The position numbers were made by a program, and so were the translations under genes. A stretch of DNA of 64,000 nt from positions 1-64,000 of the forward strand of contig CALGNK010000002.1 of the NCBI GenBank assembly GCA_937958695.1, written 5' to 3'. The notes under the pieces were generated by a model. It made no database searches. It was not told the origin of the DNA and was given only the letters and a program-made list of their open reading frames with translations. The stretch is from an uncultured bacterium (GTDB lineage Bacteria > DUMJ01). The stretch's first letter is position 1. Each line of letters opens with the position of its first letter. This document shows, in pieces, positions 16,693 to 27,366 of the stretch.

Positions 16693-17432
16693 GTCTGGTA
16701 GTTAAGTTAGGCGGAAGTATTGCGGAAAATCCATCAGCTTTAGAAAAGGTAGTAAGAGGTATAAGAGATATTGCAAACGGTAATCCGTTTGTTCTTATCC
16801 ATGGAGGGGGAAAACAGATAACAAGTCTTTTATCTGAACTAGGGATAGAAACTTATTTTGTTGAAGGGGAGAGATATACCGATAGAAGAACTATGGAAGT
16901 TGTAGAAATGGTACTAAGTGGACTAATAAATAAGCAGATTACAAGTGTCTTATGTCATATGGGTATAAAATCTATAGGGATAAGTGGAAGAGACTTGAGT
17001 CTTATAACTACAAGAAGAAAGATAGAACTTGGTTATGTGGGAGAGATAAAGTCTGTAAATGCGGAGCCTATAAAAAAACTCTTAGGGCTTGGCTTTACAT
17101 TAGTCCTTTCACCTGTTTCTGAAACAGAGGATGGTCTCCCATGCAATGTAAATGCAGACTTTGTTGCCATAGAGGTAGGAAAAGCCCTTAAGGCAGATAA
17201 ACTTTTTCTCTTTACTGATGTTGTAGGCATCTTAGACGGAAATAAGAATCTTATACCAAAGCTTGATATAGATTTGGCAAAGTCCCTTATAGAAAAGGGG
17301 ATAATAAAAGAGGGTATGATACCCAAAGTAAAATCAGCTATATCTGCCATAGATGCAGGTGTAAGAGAGGTCTGGATAGGTAATAATCTTGCCCAAGGGA
17401 CTATTATAAGAGGGAAAAGAGATGGACATTAA
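16689..17432 (+). CDS. argB: Acetylglutamate kinase
   Basis: A 247-residue amino-acid kinase that phosphorylates N-acetylglutamate. VVKLGGS at the N-terminus and FVLIHGGGKQI are the nucleotide and substrate glycine loops; GMIPKVKSAISAIDAGV near the C-terminus is typical. It lacks the extended N-terminal helix and C-terminal loop region of the hexameric arginine-inhibited enzymes (about 280-300 residues), so it may resemble the shorter, arginine-insensitive dimeric type. Overlaps argJ by 4 bases and argD by 11. Confidence 0.95.
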   Translation: MSLVVKLGGSIAENPSALEKVVRGIRDIANGNPFVLIHGGGKQITSLLSELGIETYFVEGERYTDRRTMEVVEMVLSGLINKQITSVLCHMGIKSIGISGRDLSLITTRRKIELGYVGEIKSVNAEPIKKLLGLGFTLVLSPVSETEDGLPCNVNADFVAIEVGKALKADKLFLFTDVVGILDGNKNLIPKLDIDLAKSLIEKGIIKEGMIPKVKSAISAIDAGVREVWIGNNLAQGTIIRGKRDGH

Positions 17433-18591
17433 AGAAGAAAAGTTATATTTGGCACCACTTTATAATAGATTTCCTCTAAACGTTGTAAGGGGTGAGGGGG
17501 TCTATGTTTTTGATGAAAAAGGTAATAGATATCTAGATTTTGCTAGTGGTATTGCGGTAAATTCACTGGGCTATGCCCATCCTAAGATTATAGAAACAAT
17601 TACTTTGCAGGCAAAAAATCTTCTCCATATATCTAACTTATACTATACAGAACCGCAGATAGAGTTAGCTAAAAATTTAGTGAGATTATCAGGGTTAGAT
17701 AAGGTCTTTTTCTGTAATAGCGGGACAGAGGCGGTGGAGGCTAGTCTTAAGTTTGCAAGAAGATGGGGAAAGGAGAAGGGAAAGTATAAGTTTATATCTA
17801 CCCTAAACTCTTTTCATGGAAGAACTATGGGAAGTCTTTCAGTAACTGGGCAAAGGAAATATCAAGAGCCATTTGAACCGCTTGTCGATGGCGTTACCTT
17901 TATTGAGTTCAATGATAGTAAAACATTAGAGGAAGAGCTTAAAAAAGGGGATTATTGTGCGGTTATTTTGGAGCCGATACAAGGTGAAGGGGGTATAAAT
18001 CTAGCTAGGAGAGAATTTATAGAGACAGCTAGATACCTCTGTGATAAATATGACACACTACTTATATTCGACGAGGTTCAAACAGGTATTGGAAGAACAG
18101 GGAAAATTTTTGGTTTTCAGCATTTTGATATAACTCCGGACATATTAGCCCTTGCTAAAGGATTGGGGGGAGGTTTACCAATTGGTGCTACTGTAATAAA
18201 TAATAAGGTAGCTGAGTCTCTCCATTATGGTGATCATGCCTCTACGTTTGGTGGAAACCCTCTAGTAACTAGTGTTGCTAATGTAGTATTAGAAGAGATA
18301 GAAAGACTTCTTCCTCATATAAATAGGGTTGGTAGATTTTTAAACGATCTATTGAAAGAGAAAATAACCCCTCTTGAAGATGTGTTAGATATAAGAGGAA
18401 TTGGATTGATGTACGGAATTGATACAAAGAGTAATGCAAGGAGTATATGTGAGAGATGTATTGAAGAGAGCCTTCTTGTAATAACTTGTGGGAAAAATAC
18501 GGTAAGGATAGTTCCTCCTCTTATAATAAACGAACAAGAGATAGAAGAGGGGGTATATATATTAGAAAGAGTCATTAAAGGAGGGATCTAA
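17422..18591 (+). CDS. argD: Acetylornithine aminotransferase
   Basis: A 389-residue class III PLP aminotransferase converting N-acetylglutamate semialdehyde to N-acetylornithine. FCNSGTEAVEASLKFAR is the cofactor phosphate site, LIFDEVQTGIGRTG carries the PLP-ring Asp, and ALAKGLGGGLPIGA holds the Schiff-base Lys. Its place between argB and carA supports ArgD over a catabolic enzyme. It overlaps argB by 11 bases. A second, longer class III enzyme follows argH. Confidence 0.94.
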   Translation: MDIKEEKLYLAPLYNRFPLNVVRGEGVYVFDEKGNRYLDFASGIAVNSLGYAHPKIIETITLQAKNLLHISNLYYTEPQIELAKNLVRLSGLDKVFFCNSGTEAVEASLKFARRWGKEKGKYKFISTLNSFHGRTMGSLSVTGQRKYQEPFEPLVDGVTFIEFNDSKTLEEELKKGDYCAVILEPIQGEGGINLARREFIETARYLCDKYDTLLIFDEVQTGIGRTGKIFGFQHFDITPDILALAKGLGGGLPIGATVINNKVAESLHYGDHASTFGGNPLVTSVANVVLEEIERLLPHINRVGRFLNDLLKEKITPLEDVLDIRGIGLMYGIDTKSNARSICERCIEESLLVITCGKNTVRIVPPLIINEQEIEEGVYILERVIKGGI

Positions 18592-18595
18592 TTAG

Positions 18596-19684
18596 TTGGG
18601 ATTTCTTTTATTAGAAGATGGAACCTTATTAGAAGGGATATCTTTTGGGGCAGATGGAGAAGCTATAGGTGAAGTAGTATTCAATACCGCTATGGTTGGA
18701 TATCCTGAATCTATTACTGATCCATCATATAGTGGGCAGATATTAGTATTCACATATCCATTAATAGGGAATTATGGAATACAGTTTGATGATAGGGAGT
18801 CAGATATCCCTTTACTAAGAGGGGTTGTAGTGAGGGAATATTGTAAGACTCCTAGTCATTGGGGTATAGATTTTGATATCGATAGCTTTTTAAAAAAATT
18901 TGGTATAGTTGGGCTTTCGGGGATAGATACGAGGGCTCTTACTAGAAAGCTCAGAATATTTGGAACACTTAGGGGTATAATTTCGTCCACAGATTTTTCT
19001 AAAGATAGAAGAGAAGAGCTTATGGAAAAGATTCTTAATTGGCATATAGAGGATTTTGACTTTGTAAGATCTTCCTGTGTAAAAGAACCTGTCTATTTTG
19101 GAGACGGAAGCGATAGGATTGTCCTTATAGATTGTGGTGTAAAGCAAGGTATAGTTAGGTCACTATTATCTCTTGGTTTTGAAGTAGTTATGGTTCCTGC
19201 CTGGTATACAAAAGAAGAGGTTCTAGAACTCGACCCTGTTGGTGTCTTAATCTCTAATGGACCAGGGGACCCAAAAAGATTATCCTACGTGGTTGAAACT
19301 GTTAGAGGTCTTATAGAAGAGGAAGTTCCCGTCTTTGGTATATGCTTAGGACATCAGATTATAGGTTTAGCTCTTGGCAGTGATACTTATAAGTTGAAGT
19401 TTGGTCATAGGGGAGCAAATCAGCCGGTAAAGGATACTATTACTGGAAAGGTCTATATAACTTCACAGAACCACAGCTATGTTGTAGATCCAAAAGGATT
19501 ACCAGATGATATAAATGTAAGGTTTATTAACCTTAACGATAAAACGGTGGAAGGATTAAAATCTACTAAAAGACCAATAATGAGCGTTCAATTTCATCCT
19601 GAGGCTTCACCAGGGCCATTAGATACAAAATTCCTATTCGAAGAATTTGCAAAGGGGTGTATAAGAAAGTCCTATGCCACTTAA
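18596..19684 (+). CDS. carA: Carbamoyl-phosphate synthase small subunit
   Basis: A 362-residue glutamine amidotransferase that supplies ammonia to CarB. The catalytic Cys lies in [14 protein letters not shown], with the His-Glu pair in [11 protein letters not shown]. The N-terminal domain ([26 protein letters not shown]) is the CarA-specific part. The start is TTG 18596 with AGGAGGG about 9 bases upstream. It overlaps carB by 11 bases. Placement among arg genes suggests that carbamoyl phosphate made here serves citrulline synthesis, although pyrimidines may share it. Confidence 0.95.
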   Translation: MGFLLLEDGTLLEGISFGADGEAIGEVVFNTAMVGYPESITDPSYSGQILVFTYPLIGNYGIQFDDRESDIPLLRGVVVREYCKTPSHWGIDFDIDSFLKKFGIVGLSGIDTRALTRKLRIFGTLRGIISSTDFSKDRREELMEKILNWHIEDFDFVRSSCVKEPVYFGDGSDRIVLIDCGVKQGIVRSLLSLGFEVVMVPAWYTKEEVLELDPVGVLISNGPGDPKRLSYVVETVRGLIEEEVPVFGICLGHQIIGLALGSDTYKLKFGHRGANQPVKDTITGKVYITSQNHSYVVDPKGLPDDINVRFINLNDKTVEGLKSTKRPIMSVQFHPEASPGPLDTKFLFEEFAKGCIRKSYAT

Positions 19685-22600
19685 AAAGCATATAAAGAAA
19701 GTTTTAGTCATAGGTTCTGGTCCTATTGTTATAGGACAGGCTGCAGAGTTTGATTATGCTGGAACACAAGCATGTAGATCTCTAAGGGAAGAGGGGATTA
19801 GTGTAGTCCTTGTAAATAGTAATCCTGCCACAATAATGACCGATACCACAATGGCGGATAGGGTCTATATAGAACCTCTAGAAGTTGATGCTATTGAAAA
19901 GATTATTGCTAAGGAGAAACCTGATGGTCTTCTCCCTACGCTTGGAGGGCAGACAGGACTAAACCTTGCAGTAAAACTTTATGAAGCAGGTATTCTGGAT
20001 AGATATGGAGTAGAACTTCTGGGGACACCCTTAACCGCTATAAAGAATGCAGAAGATAGGGAGTTGTTTAAAAATTTTATTTTAAGCATAGGTGAACCTG
20101 TCCCTGAAAGCGAAATAGTAAGAGACTTAGAGTCTGCTAGAGAATTTGCTAAAAAGGTTGGATTGCCACTTGTTGTAAGACCTGCCTACACACTTGGTGG
20201 AACAGGTGGCGGTTTTGTAGAAAGTTGGGAAGAATTAGAGGAGGTTGTCTCTATAGGTCTTAATGCTAGTATGGTAGGAGAAGTCCTACTTGAAAAAAGT
20301 GTAAGAGGATGGAAAGAGATAGAGTATGAAGTAATGAGAGATAGCAGTGGAACCTGCATAACCGTTTGCAATATGGAAAACTTTGACCCTATGGGGGTGC
20401 ATACTGGAGATAGTATTGTAGTAGCTCCAAGTCAGACCTTGACAAATAAAGAATATCAACTTTTAAGAACCGCTTCTTTGAAGATAATAGATGGATTAAA
20501 GATTGAGGGAGGATGTAATATACAGTTTGCCCTAGATCCTAACAGTACAAAATACTATGTGATTGAGGTGAACCCTAGAGTAAGTAGGTCAAGTGCCTTG
20601 GCTTCTAAGGCTACGGGTTATCCAATTGCTAGGATAAGTGCCAAGATAGCGTTGGGACTTCTCTTAGAAGAGATAAAAAATCCTGTTACCGGTGAGACTG
20701 TCGCTGCCTTTGAACCTGCATTAGATTATGTAGTGGTAAAGATCCCTTGCTGGCCATTTGATAAGTTCCCAGTAAAGGATAGGAAACTTGGAACACAGAT
20801 GCAGGCTACGGGAGAAGTTATGGCTCTTGGTAGGACATTTGAAGAGGCTCTATTAAAAGCGGTTAGATCTCTTGAGCATCGTAGGGAGGGCCTTATAAGA
20901 CCTGAAATATCTCTACTGAGTGACAAAGAGATAGAAGAGAGACTTAAAAGAGGAGATGATGAAAGGTTATTCCTCTTAGCTGAGGCTTTAAGGAGGAACT
21001 GGAAGATAGATACAATATATGAGCTAACTCATATAGACAGATTCTTTTTGCACAAGATAAAGAATATCGTAGAAATTGAGAAAAGACTTAAAGAGGAGGA
21101 TGGTTCCCTTTTACCTTTAGCTAAGAGGTTGGGTATGAGCGATGCCTATATTGCAGAGTGTAAAGGAGAAAGCTTTAATGAGATATCTAATAGAAGAGTA
21201 GAAAAGAAGATCTTCCCAGTTTATAAGATGGTAGATACATGTGCTGCCGAATTCTCAGCAGTTACGCCATACTATTACTCGACCTATGAGTCTGAAGATG
21301 AAGTTATAGATAAAGATAATAAAGAGAAGGTCTGTGTCATTGGTGCCGGACCTATAAGAATAGGTCAAGGTATAGAATTTGATTACTGTACTGTCCATGC
21401 GGTATTTGCATTAAAAGAGAAGGATTATACATCAATAATAATAAACAATAATCCGGAAACAGTGAGTACAGATTTTGATACAGCAGATAAGTTATACTTT
21501 GAACCTTTAAGGGCGGAGGATGTTATAAATGTATTAAGAAGAGAAAAGCCTAAGGGAGTAATAGTCCAACTTGGAGGTCAGACCGCTATAAATCTAGCTA
21601 AAAAGATAAAAGACGCTGGTTTTGAGATTCTTGGTAGCTCTGCAGATAGTATTGATATAGCAGAGGATAGAAATAGGTTTGATGCCCTTCTTGAGAGGTT
21701 AAATATCCCTAGACCTAAAGGGCATACCGCTCTTATATTAGATGAGGCTTTGGCTATTGCAGATGAGATTGGTTTTCCATTGTTAGTTAGGCCTTCCTAT
21801 GTGCTTGGTGGAAGGGCTATGGAGATTCTCTACAGTAAAGAAGAATTTGTAAGCTTTGTAAAATATGTCTTGGGCATATCTCCAGATTATCCTATACTCA
21901 TAGACCAGTACGTGGTAGGTAAAGAGGCGGAGATAGATGCTATCTGTGATGGTGAAGAGGTTTTTATACCTGGAATAATGGAACACATAGAGAGGGCTGG
22001 GGTTCACTCAGGTGATAGCACTGCGGTATACCCACCGTTTTCTCTATCACCAGATGTGCAGAGGACTATGTTAGAGTACGCCTATAAGATAGCAAAGGCA
22101 TTAAATGTAAAAGGCTTTATCAATATACAATTTGCAATAGACAGAAATGATAAGGTCTATATAATAGAGGCTAATCCTAGGGCAAGCAGGACCGTTCCAT
22201 TTATGAGTAAGGCAACTGGGATACCTCTTGTTCATATAGCAACTAGGATTATGTTGGGTGAAACCCTAAGAGAGTGTGGATTGAAAGAGGGTATTTTGAG
22301 AGATCCTCCTTATTACTCTGTAAAGGTTCCGGTATTTTCTTTTGGTAAACTTAGAGGTGTAGATCCTATAATGGGACCAGAGATGAAGTCTACAGGTGAA
22401 GTTATGGGAATAGATCCGGTTTTTGAAATGGCGTTGTTGAAGGGGCTTATCTCCGCTGGAATAAAGGTAGGAAAAACCTATGGGGCTATCCTTTCTTTAA
22501 ATGAGAGATTTAGAAGCGAGGCTTTAAGTTCGATAGTAAGATTAAAGGCTTGCGGTTATTCATTCTATTCTACCGTTGGAACTTATGAGTGGTTGAAGTC

Positions 22601-22907
22601 AGAGGGGATAGAAACTCAAAAGATTTCTTCTTTAGAAGATGTAGAAGAACTATTTAGGGCTCGAAAGGTAGATCTAGTAGTTAATACCCCTACTAAAGGA
22701 AAAGACTCTAATAGATTTGGCTTTAAGTTAAGGAGGATGGCGGTTGAATGGCAGGTACCTATAATAACTGCTATAGACCTTTTGGATGCAATAAGTATGG
22801 CGGTTAGGGTCTATCCAGAGGGGATAGACTATGATGTATATGCTATAACTGATTACCACAAATTACTCCCTCCTATAGAGGATAGGATCATAAATCCTTG
22901 GAGGTAA
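19674..22907 (+). CDS. carB: Carbamoyl-phosphate synthase large subunit
   Basis: A 1077-residue subunit with two homologous ATP-grasp halves. Each half starts with a GPIxIGQxxEFDY segment ([21 protein letters not shown] near residue 11 and [19 protein letters not shown] near 555) and contains an [18 protein letters not shown] or [18 protein letters not shown] loop. The C-terminal MGS-like allosteric domain begins around residue 930. Full length, no break. It forms the complex with CarA and channels ammonia and carbamate between sites. argH begins one base after its stop. Confidence 0.97.
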   Translation: MPLKKHIKKVLVIGSGPIVIGQAAEFDYAGTQACRSLREEGISVVLVNSNPATIMTDTTMADRVYIEPLEVDAIEKIIAKEKPDGLLPTLGGQTGLNLAVKLYEAGILDRYGVELLGTPLTAIKNAEDRELFKNFILSIGEPVPESEIVRDLESAREFAKKVGLPLVVRPAYTLGGTGGGFVESWEELEEVVSIGLNASMVGEVLLEKSVRGWKEIEYEVMRDSSGTCITVCNMENFDPMGVHTGDSIVVAPSQTLTNKEYQLLRTASLKIIDGLKIEGGCNIQFALDPNSTKYYVIEVNPRVSRSSALASKATGYPIARISAKIALGLLLEEIKNPVTGETVAAFEPALDYVVVKIPCWPFDKFPVKDRKLGTQMQATGEVMALGRTFEEALLKAVRSLEHRREGLIRPEISLLSDKEIEERLKRGDDERLFLLAEALRRNWKIDTIYELTHIDRFFLHKIKNIVEIEKRLKEEDGSLLPLAKRLGMSDAYIAECKGESFNEISNRRVEKKIFPVYKMVDTCAAEFSAVTPYYYSTYESEDEVIDKDNKEKVCVIGAGPIRIGQGIEFDYCTVHAVFALKEKDYTSIIINNNPETVSTDFDTADKLYFEPLRAEDVINVLRREKPKGVIVQLGGQTAINLAKKIKDAGFEILGSSADSIDIAEDRNRFDALLERLNIPRPKGHTALILDEALAIADEIGFPLLVRPSYVLGGRAMEILYSKEEFVSFVKYVLGISPDYPILIDQYVVGKEAEIDAICDGEEVFIPGIMEHIERAGVHSGDSTAVYPPFSLSPDVQRTMLEYAYKIAKALNVKGFINIQFAIDRNDKVYIIEANPRASRTVPFMSKATGIPLVHIATRIMLGETLRECGLKEGILRDPPYYSVKVPVFSFGKLRGVDPIMGPEMKSTGEVMGIDPVFEMALLKGLISAGIKVGKTYGAILSLNERFRSEALSSIVRLKACGYSFYSTVGTYEWLKSEGIETQKISSLEDVEELFRARKVDLVVNTPTKGKDSNRFGFKLRRMAVEWQVPIITAIDLLDAISMAVRVYPEGIDYDVYAITDYHKLLPPIEDRIINPWR

Positions 22908-22908
22908 T

Positions 22909-24336
22909 ATGTCCGCATTTTTATGGTCAGCAGATGAAGATCTTCCTGATATTGTAAAAAATTTTACGTATTCTATAGATGAAGATAAGGAATTGTTTTA
23001 TTATGATATCCTTGGAGGAATAGCCCATACACTGACCTTATACAGAGGTGGCATAATAACTCAAGATGAGGCAAAAGCTATTATAGATGGATTGTATAAG
23101 TTAAAAGAAAAGAAAGATATAGATTTCTATAAGTATGAAGATGTTCATACCGCTGTTGAGATTGAGTTAACGAATCTTATAGGAGAACCTGCTAAAAAAT
23201 TACATACCGCTAGAAGTAGAAACGACCAAGTAGCTCTTGATGAAAGACTTTATATAAGAGATAAATTAAGAGAATATTTGACTCTACTTAGAGAGATTAT
23301 AAAGGCATTTGTTGATCTTGCTAGTATATCCTTAGACATAGTATTACCTGGATTTACTCATCTACAGCCAGCTCAGCCAGTGCTTATTTCTCACCATCTT
23401 TTGGCATATGTAGAGATGATGAAGAGAGATTTTTCTTGTTTCTACTCTATGTATCAAAGATTGAATAAATGTCCTCTAGGTTCTGGTGCATTAGCTGGGT
23501 TGGACTTTCCTTACGATAGGTTCTTTATTTCAGAAATTTTAAGATTTGATGGACCTACCAATAACAGCATGGATACTGTAAGCGATAGGGATTATCTATT
23601 GGAGTATGTGTTTAATATGCTCATTACTTCTATCCATATGAGTAAGTTTGGTGAAGAGATAGTTATCTGGAATAATCCTCTCTTTGGTTTTGTAAAGATA
23701 AGTCCCGGGTATACAACCGGAAGTAGTATGATGCCACAAAAAAGGAATCCAGATATAGCAGAATTGATAAGGGGTTCTGTAGGAGAGTATCTAGGATATC
23801 TAGATACTCTCGTTGTTATGGCAAAGGGTCTACCGCTTACATATAATAGAGATCTGCAGATAGATAAAAGGGTTATCTTTAGAGCATCTTACTCCTTTAT
23901 TATTTTACTTAAAGTTTTTAAGGGATTATTAGAAAATATAGAATTTGATAGAGAAAAGATAAGAGAGAATCTCAAGGATGAGTTTCTGTTGGCAACAGAT
24001 TTGGCAGACTTTTTAGTAAATAGAGGTATTCCGTTTCGTTCTGCTCATCATATAGTGAGAAATGTGGTGTTTTACTGCCAAGAGCAGAATAGATCTTTTA
24101 GTCAGTTAAGTAAGGATGAATGGAAGAGATTCCATGAAGAATTCTTAAATCTTTCGGAAGACTTCTTCTCTTTTGAAAATTCTGTGGCTAGGAGAGATAC
24201 CTATGGGGGAACAAGTAAGAATCAGGTCGAGTATCAGATCCTTCTGAATAGAAAATGGCTAGAAGAGAGTCAAGCTCAGATAGAAAAGATAGCATCTATA
24301 AGTATAGAAGAGTTATTTTCAAGCATAAATTTATAG
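22909..24336 (+). CDS. argH: Argininosuccinate lyase
   Basis: A 475-residue fumarase/aspartase superfamily lyase releasing arginine and fumarate. The superfamily signature GSSMMPQKRNPD is intact, TARSRNDQVALDERLYIRD is the N-terminal substrate motif, and LPGFTHLQPAQPVLISHHL contains the catalytic His. Overlapping or immediate spacing to carB and a GGAGGT site within the carB end indicate it is the last core gene of the operon. No argF (ornithine carbamoyltransferase) lies in the window. Confidence 0.95.
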   Translation: MSAFLWSADEDLPDIVKNFTYSIDEDKELFYYDILGGIAHTLTLYRGGIITQDEAKAIIDGLYKLKEKKDIDFYKYEDVHTAVEIELTNLIGEPAKKLHTARSRNDQVALDERLYIRDKLREYLTLLREIIKAFVDLASISLDIVLPGFTHLQPAQPVLISHHLLAYVEMMKRDFSCFYSMYQRLNKCPLGSGALAGLDFPYDRFFISEILRFDGPTNNSMDTVSDRDYLLEYVFNMLITSIHMSKFGEEIVIWNNPLFGFVKISPGYTTGSSMMPQKRNPDIAELIRGSVGEYLGYLDTLVVMAKGLPLTYNRDLQIDKRVIFRASYSFIILLKVFKGLLENIEFDREKIRENLKDEFLLATDLADFLVNRGIPFRSAHHIVRNVVFYCQEQNRSFSQLSKDEWKRFHEEFLNLSEDFFSFENSVARRDTYGGTSKNQVEYQILLNRKWLEESQAQIEKIASISIEELFSSINL

Positions 24337-24342
24337 TATAAT
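24337..24342 (+). promoter_or_regulatory. TATAAT box 6 nt upstream of a start codon (leaderless candidate)
   Basis: TATAAT at 24337-24342 is followed by six bases and then ATG at 24349. Transcription starting about 7 bases after the box would begin at the A of the ATG, and no Shine-Dalgarno is present. The -35 region is poor (TTATTT at 24313-24318, 18-base spacing). Confidence 0.5.
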
Positions 24343-24348
24343 AAAAAC

Positions 24349-25737
24349 ATGATGGAAAAATTACTAACTATAGAAGAGATATTGAGTTTTGATAGAGAGA
24401 CAACGAGAGATTTATATAGAGAGTTTGTAAACTCTGGATTTTCAAGGCTTTTATCTCTTTTAGATTTTGATAAGAATTTTGTAAAGGCACAGGGTCCATA
24501 TGTCTGGGATGATAGAGGCAATAAGTATATAGACTTCCTAGGTGGCTATGGTGCTCTTAACCTTGGTCATAATCATCCAGATGTAATATCCGCTATAGAA
24601 AAGATAAAAGATAAGCCCAATATATTACAGGCTTCATTGAATAAACTTTCTGCTGGATTAGCCCATAATTTAGCAATGATATCTCCTAAAGGATTAAGAC
24701 ATGTGTTCTTCTGTAATAGTGGGGCAGAGGCGGTAGAATCTGCTCTTAAATTGGCAAGAATATCTACAGGTAGAAGGGTCTTTGTATACTGTTCGAACTC
24801 TTTTCATGGTAAAACCTTTGGGGCTTTATCAGTTACGGGAAGAGAAAAGTATCGTAAACCGTTTGAGCCTCTGATACAAGATGTAAGAGAGATCCCATTT
24901 GGAGATGTATCTGCTCTGGAGTCTGCATTAAAGTCTAGAGATGTTGCCGGTTTTATAGTAGAGCCTATTCAGGGTGAAGGTGGAATTATTGTTCCTCCCG
25001 ATGGCTATCTTAGATCTGCAAGAGATATATGCAATAGATACGGAACACTACTTATAGTTGATGAGATACAAACTGGTTTTGGTAGGACAGGATATATGTT
25101 TGCCTGTCAAAAGGAAGATGTAACACCAGACATTATGTGTATGGCTAAGTCTTTAGGTGGAGGTATAATGCCGATAGGAGCCATTATTTCTACTAATGAA
25201 GTTTGGGATAAAGGCTATGGTGGTTTAGAGAGATGTCTACTCCATACTTCCACCTTTGGTGGAAACTCTTGGGCTATGTCTGCTGGTATAGCTACTATAG
25301 ATGTGATAGTAAAGGAAAATCTTCCGGAACAGGCAAAGGAAAAGGGCGATTACTTCTTAAATAAATTATTAACTCTAAAAGAAAAACATAAGCTAATAAA
25401 AGATATTAGAGGTAGAGGACTTATGATTGGTCTAGAATTCTATCAGCCAGAAGGGGGAGTCTTAGATAAGATTACTGGTGGTGGAGTTAGTAAGATAACT
25501 AGTGAGTATTTGGGTTCTCTGGTAGCAGGAGAGCTTCTCAATAGATATAATATTATAACTGCCTATACCCTTAATAATCCCAATGTAATTAGACTAGAAC
25601 CACCTCTTATAATATCTCAAGAGGACTTAGACAGATTTGTTGACGCTATGGATGACCTATTAAGGTCTCATCCAACGATTGCTAAGATTGCTTTAGCAAG
25701 TAGTAGAACTATCTTCGGTTCTATATTCAAAAGGTAG
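24349..25737 (+). CDS. Class III aminotransferase (ornithine/putrescine type)
   Basis: A 462-residue PLP-dependent aminotransferase, longer than ArgD. FCNSGAEAVESALKLAR, LLIVDEIQTGFGRTG and CMAKSLGGGIMPIGA (Schiff-base Lys) are the three cofactor motifs. The extended N-terminus (about 50 residues before QGPYVWDDRGNKYIDFLGGYG) and the C-terminal helix after the catalytic domain resemble putrescine/ornithine aminotransferases rather than acetylornithine enzymes. Its position right after argH suggests ornithine or polyamine use. It lacks a Shine-Dalgarno and has TATAAT 6 bases before the ATG. The stop codon is directly followed by the era GTG start. Confidence 0.85.
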   Translation: MMEKLLTIEEILSFDRETTRDLYREFVNSGFSRLLSLLDFDKNFVKAQGPYVWDDRGNKYIDFLGGYGALNLGHNHPDVISAIEKIKDKPNILQASLNKLSAGLAHNLAMISPKGLRHVFFCNSGAEAVESALKLARISTGRRVFVYCSNSFHGKTFGALSVTGREKYRKPFEPLIQDVREIPFGDVSALESALKSRDVAGFIVEPIQGEGGIIVPPDGYLRSARDICNRYGTLLIVDEIQTGFGRTGYMFACQKEDVTPDIMCMAKSLGGGIMPIGAIISTNEVWDKGYGGLERCLLHTSTFGGNSWAMSAGIATIDVIVKENLPEQAKEKGDYFLNKLLTLKEKHKLIKDIRGRGLMIGLEFYQPEGGVLDKITGGGVSKITSEYLGSLVAGELLNRYNIITAYTLNNPNVIRLEPPLIISQEDLDRFVDAMDDLLRSHPTIAKIALASSRTIFGSIFKR

Positions 25738-26622
25738 GTGTTCCCTACGAGGTCAGGGTTAGTAACTATTATTGGTAGACCAAATGTTGGAAAGTCTACA
25801 CTCCTAAATGCCCTTATCGGAGAGAAGATAAGCATTGTTTCAGATAGACCACAAACTACTAGGAAGAATATACTCGGTGTCCTTACAAAAGACGATGTGC
25901 AAATAATGTTTCTAGATACACCTGGAATTCATAAACCAAAGGATAACCTCGGGGAACATATGGTAAAGAATGCCATATCAGCTTTAGAGGATGATGTGGA
26001 TCTTGTTCTCTTTCTGATAGATGTTAAAGAGATCACAGACGAAGATGTTTATATAGATAGATATGTATTACCCAAATACAATACTAAAAAGATGTTAGTA
26101 ATAAATAAGTGTGACTTAGTGAATATTGATCCTGTTGAAGCTGTAAGGGATAAGATAAATATTAACAACTATGATGAAGTTATTCCTATATCTGCTCTTT
26201 ATGGTACGAATCTAGATAAATTGGAAGAGACCATAAAGAAGCATCTACCTGAAGGTCCGCAGTACTATCCTGAGGATACTAAGACTACAGAACCGATAGA
26301 GGATAGGATAAGAGAAATCATAAGGGAAAAGGCAATCTTACTTACCTATCAGGAGATACCTTACAGTATAGCGGTAGCCCTTGAAGAGTTCTATGAAAAA
26401 GAAAATATATTCTACATAAGGGCAATAATATTTGTAGAAAAAGATTCCCAAAAGGGTATCATCATAGGAAAGAATGGAAAAAAACTTAAAGATATAGGAA
26501 TCTTAGCTAGAGAAGAGTTAGAGGCTCTCCTTGGTAAAAAGGTATATCTAGACCTTTGGGTAAAAGTGAAGGAGAAGTGGCGAAAGAAGGCTAGGTGGGT
26601 TGAAGAGTTAGTGTACAGTTAA
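25738..26622 (+). CDS. era: GTPase Era
   Basis: A 294-residue ribosome-assembly GTPase that binds the 3' end of 16S rRNA. G1 GRPNVGKST, G3 DTPG and G4 NKCD are intact, and the C-terminal KH domain shows IIGKNGKKLKDIG. The GTG start immediately follows the stop of the aminotransferase, so translation is probably coupled. The order era-recO-glyQ-glyS is a common bacterial arrangement. Confidence 0.96.
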   Translation: MFPTRSGLVTIIGRPNVGKSTLLNALIGEKISIVSDRPQTTRKNILGVLTKDDVQIMFLDTPGIHKPKDNLGEHMVKNAISALEDDVDLVLFLIDVKEITDEDVYIDRYVLPKYNTKKMLVINKCDLVNIDPVEAVRDKININNYDEVIPISALYGTNLDKLEETIKKHLPEGPQYYPEDTKTTEPIEDRIREIIREKAILLTYQEIPYSIAVALEEFYEKENIFYIRAIIFVEKDSQKGIIIGKNGKKLKDIGILAREELEALLGKKVYLDLWVKVKEKWRKKARWVEELVYS

Positions 26623-26631
26623 TCACTATGA

Positions 26632-26637
26632 TATAAT
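26632..26637 (+). promoter_or_regulatory. TATAAT box 6 nt upstream of recO (leaderless candidate)
   Basis: TATAAT at 26632-26637 is followed by six bases and then the recO ATG at 26644, with no Shine-Dalgarno between the era stop and this ATG. The -35 region is weak. Geometry is identical to that at 24337. Confidence 0.5.
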
Positions 26638-26643
26638 ATCCTT

Positions 26644-27366
26644 ATGAATTCCTATTATATTACTGGTATTATTCTTTCTCGTGAGAATATCGGAGAAAAG
26701 GATAGATTGATTGTTTTTCTTACAAGAGAGAAAGGAAAACTAAGGGCGGTAGCTAGAAGTTCTAGGAGGATATCTAGTAAAATGGCTGGAAGTTTAGAAC
26801 CATTTAATTTTGTAAGATGTTGGATACATATTGGGAAGACCTTTGATATTATTAAAGGGGTTGAGCTTATAAGGACATTTCCAAATCTCATAAGGGATAT
26901 AAATAGATATCTTTATGTAAGTAGAATAGTAGAATTTGTCCAATATATAGCTCAGGAAAATGATGAGAGTCCTGAGTTATTTAGACTTTTGCTTGGTACT
27001 ATGAGCGCTATGAATGATTACGAAAATATTAACTCTATATATATATTCTTCTGGATCAATGTATTAACCTTAGCTGGATATAAGATGAGATTGGATAGAT
27101 GTATCTGTGGGAAGGGGGATATCAAAGCCTTTAGCTCCTCTATGGGTGGGGTTTTGTGTAATGATTGCGTTGAGAAAGCTAATGATGTCATAAGCGTTTC
27201 TGGTTGTGCACTTACATTACTAAGAGAATATGCTCATATAAAATTGAGCGAGGCTATAAAAAGGGAGATCCCGCAATATTTGATCGAAGAGGTAGAGAAT
27301 ATAATATCAAACTTTAGAATCCACCATACAAATATAAGACTTAAGTCTGAAGAGGTGAATGTATGA
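26644..27366 (+). CDS. recO: DNA repair protein RecO
   Basis: A 240-residue RecO that helps load RecA onto SSB-coated DNA. The N-terminal OB fold contains [33 protein letters not shown], and the C-terminal part has the four-Cys zinc site ([11 protein letters not shown]...GVLCNDC). Length is typical. It starts 21 bases after era without a ribosome binding site, just behind a TATAAT box, and overlaps glyQ by 4 bases. Confidence 0.92.
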   Translation: MNSYYITGIILSRENIGEKDRLIVFLTREKGKLRAVARSSRRISSKMAGSLEPFNFVRCWIHIGKTFDIIKGVELIRTFPNLIRDINRYLYVSRIVEFVQYIAQENDESPELFRLLLGTMSAMNDYENINSIYIFFWINVLTLAGYKMRLDRCICGKGDIKAFSSSMGGVLCNDCVEKANDVISVSGCALTLLREYAHIKLSEAIKREIPQYLIEEVENIISNFRIHHTNIRLKSEEVNV

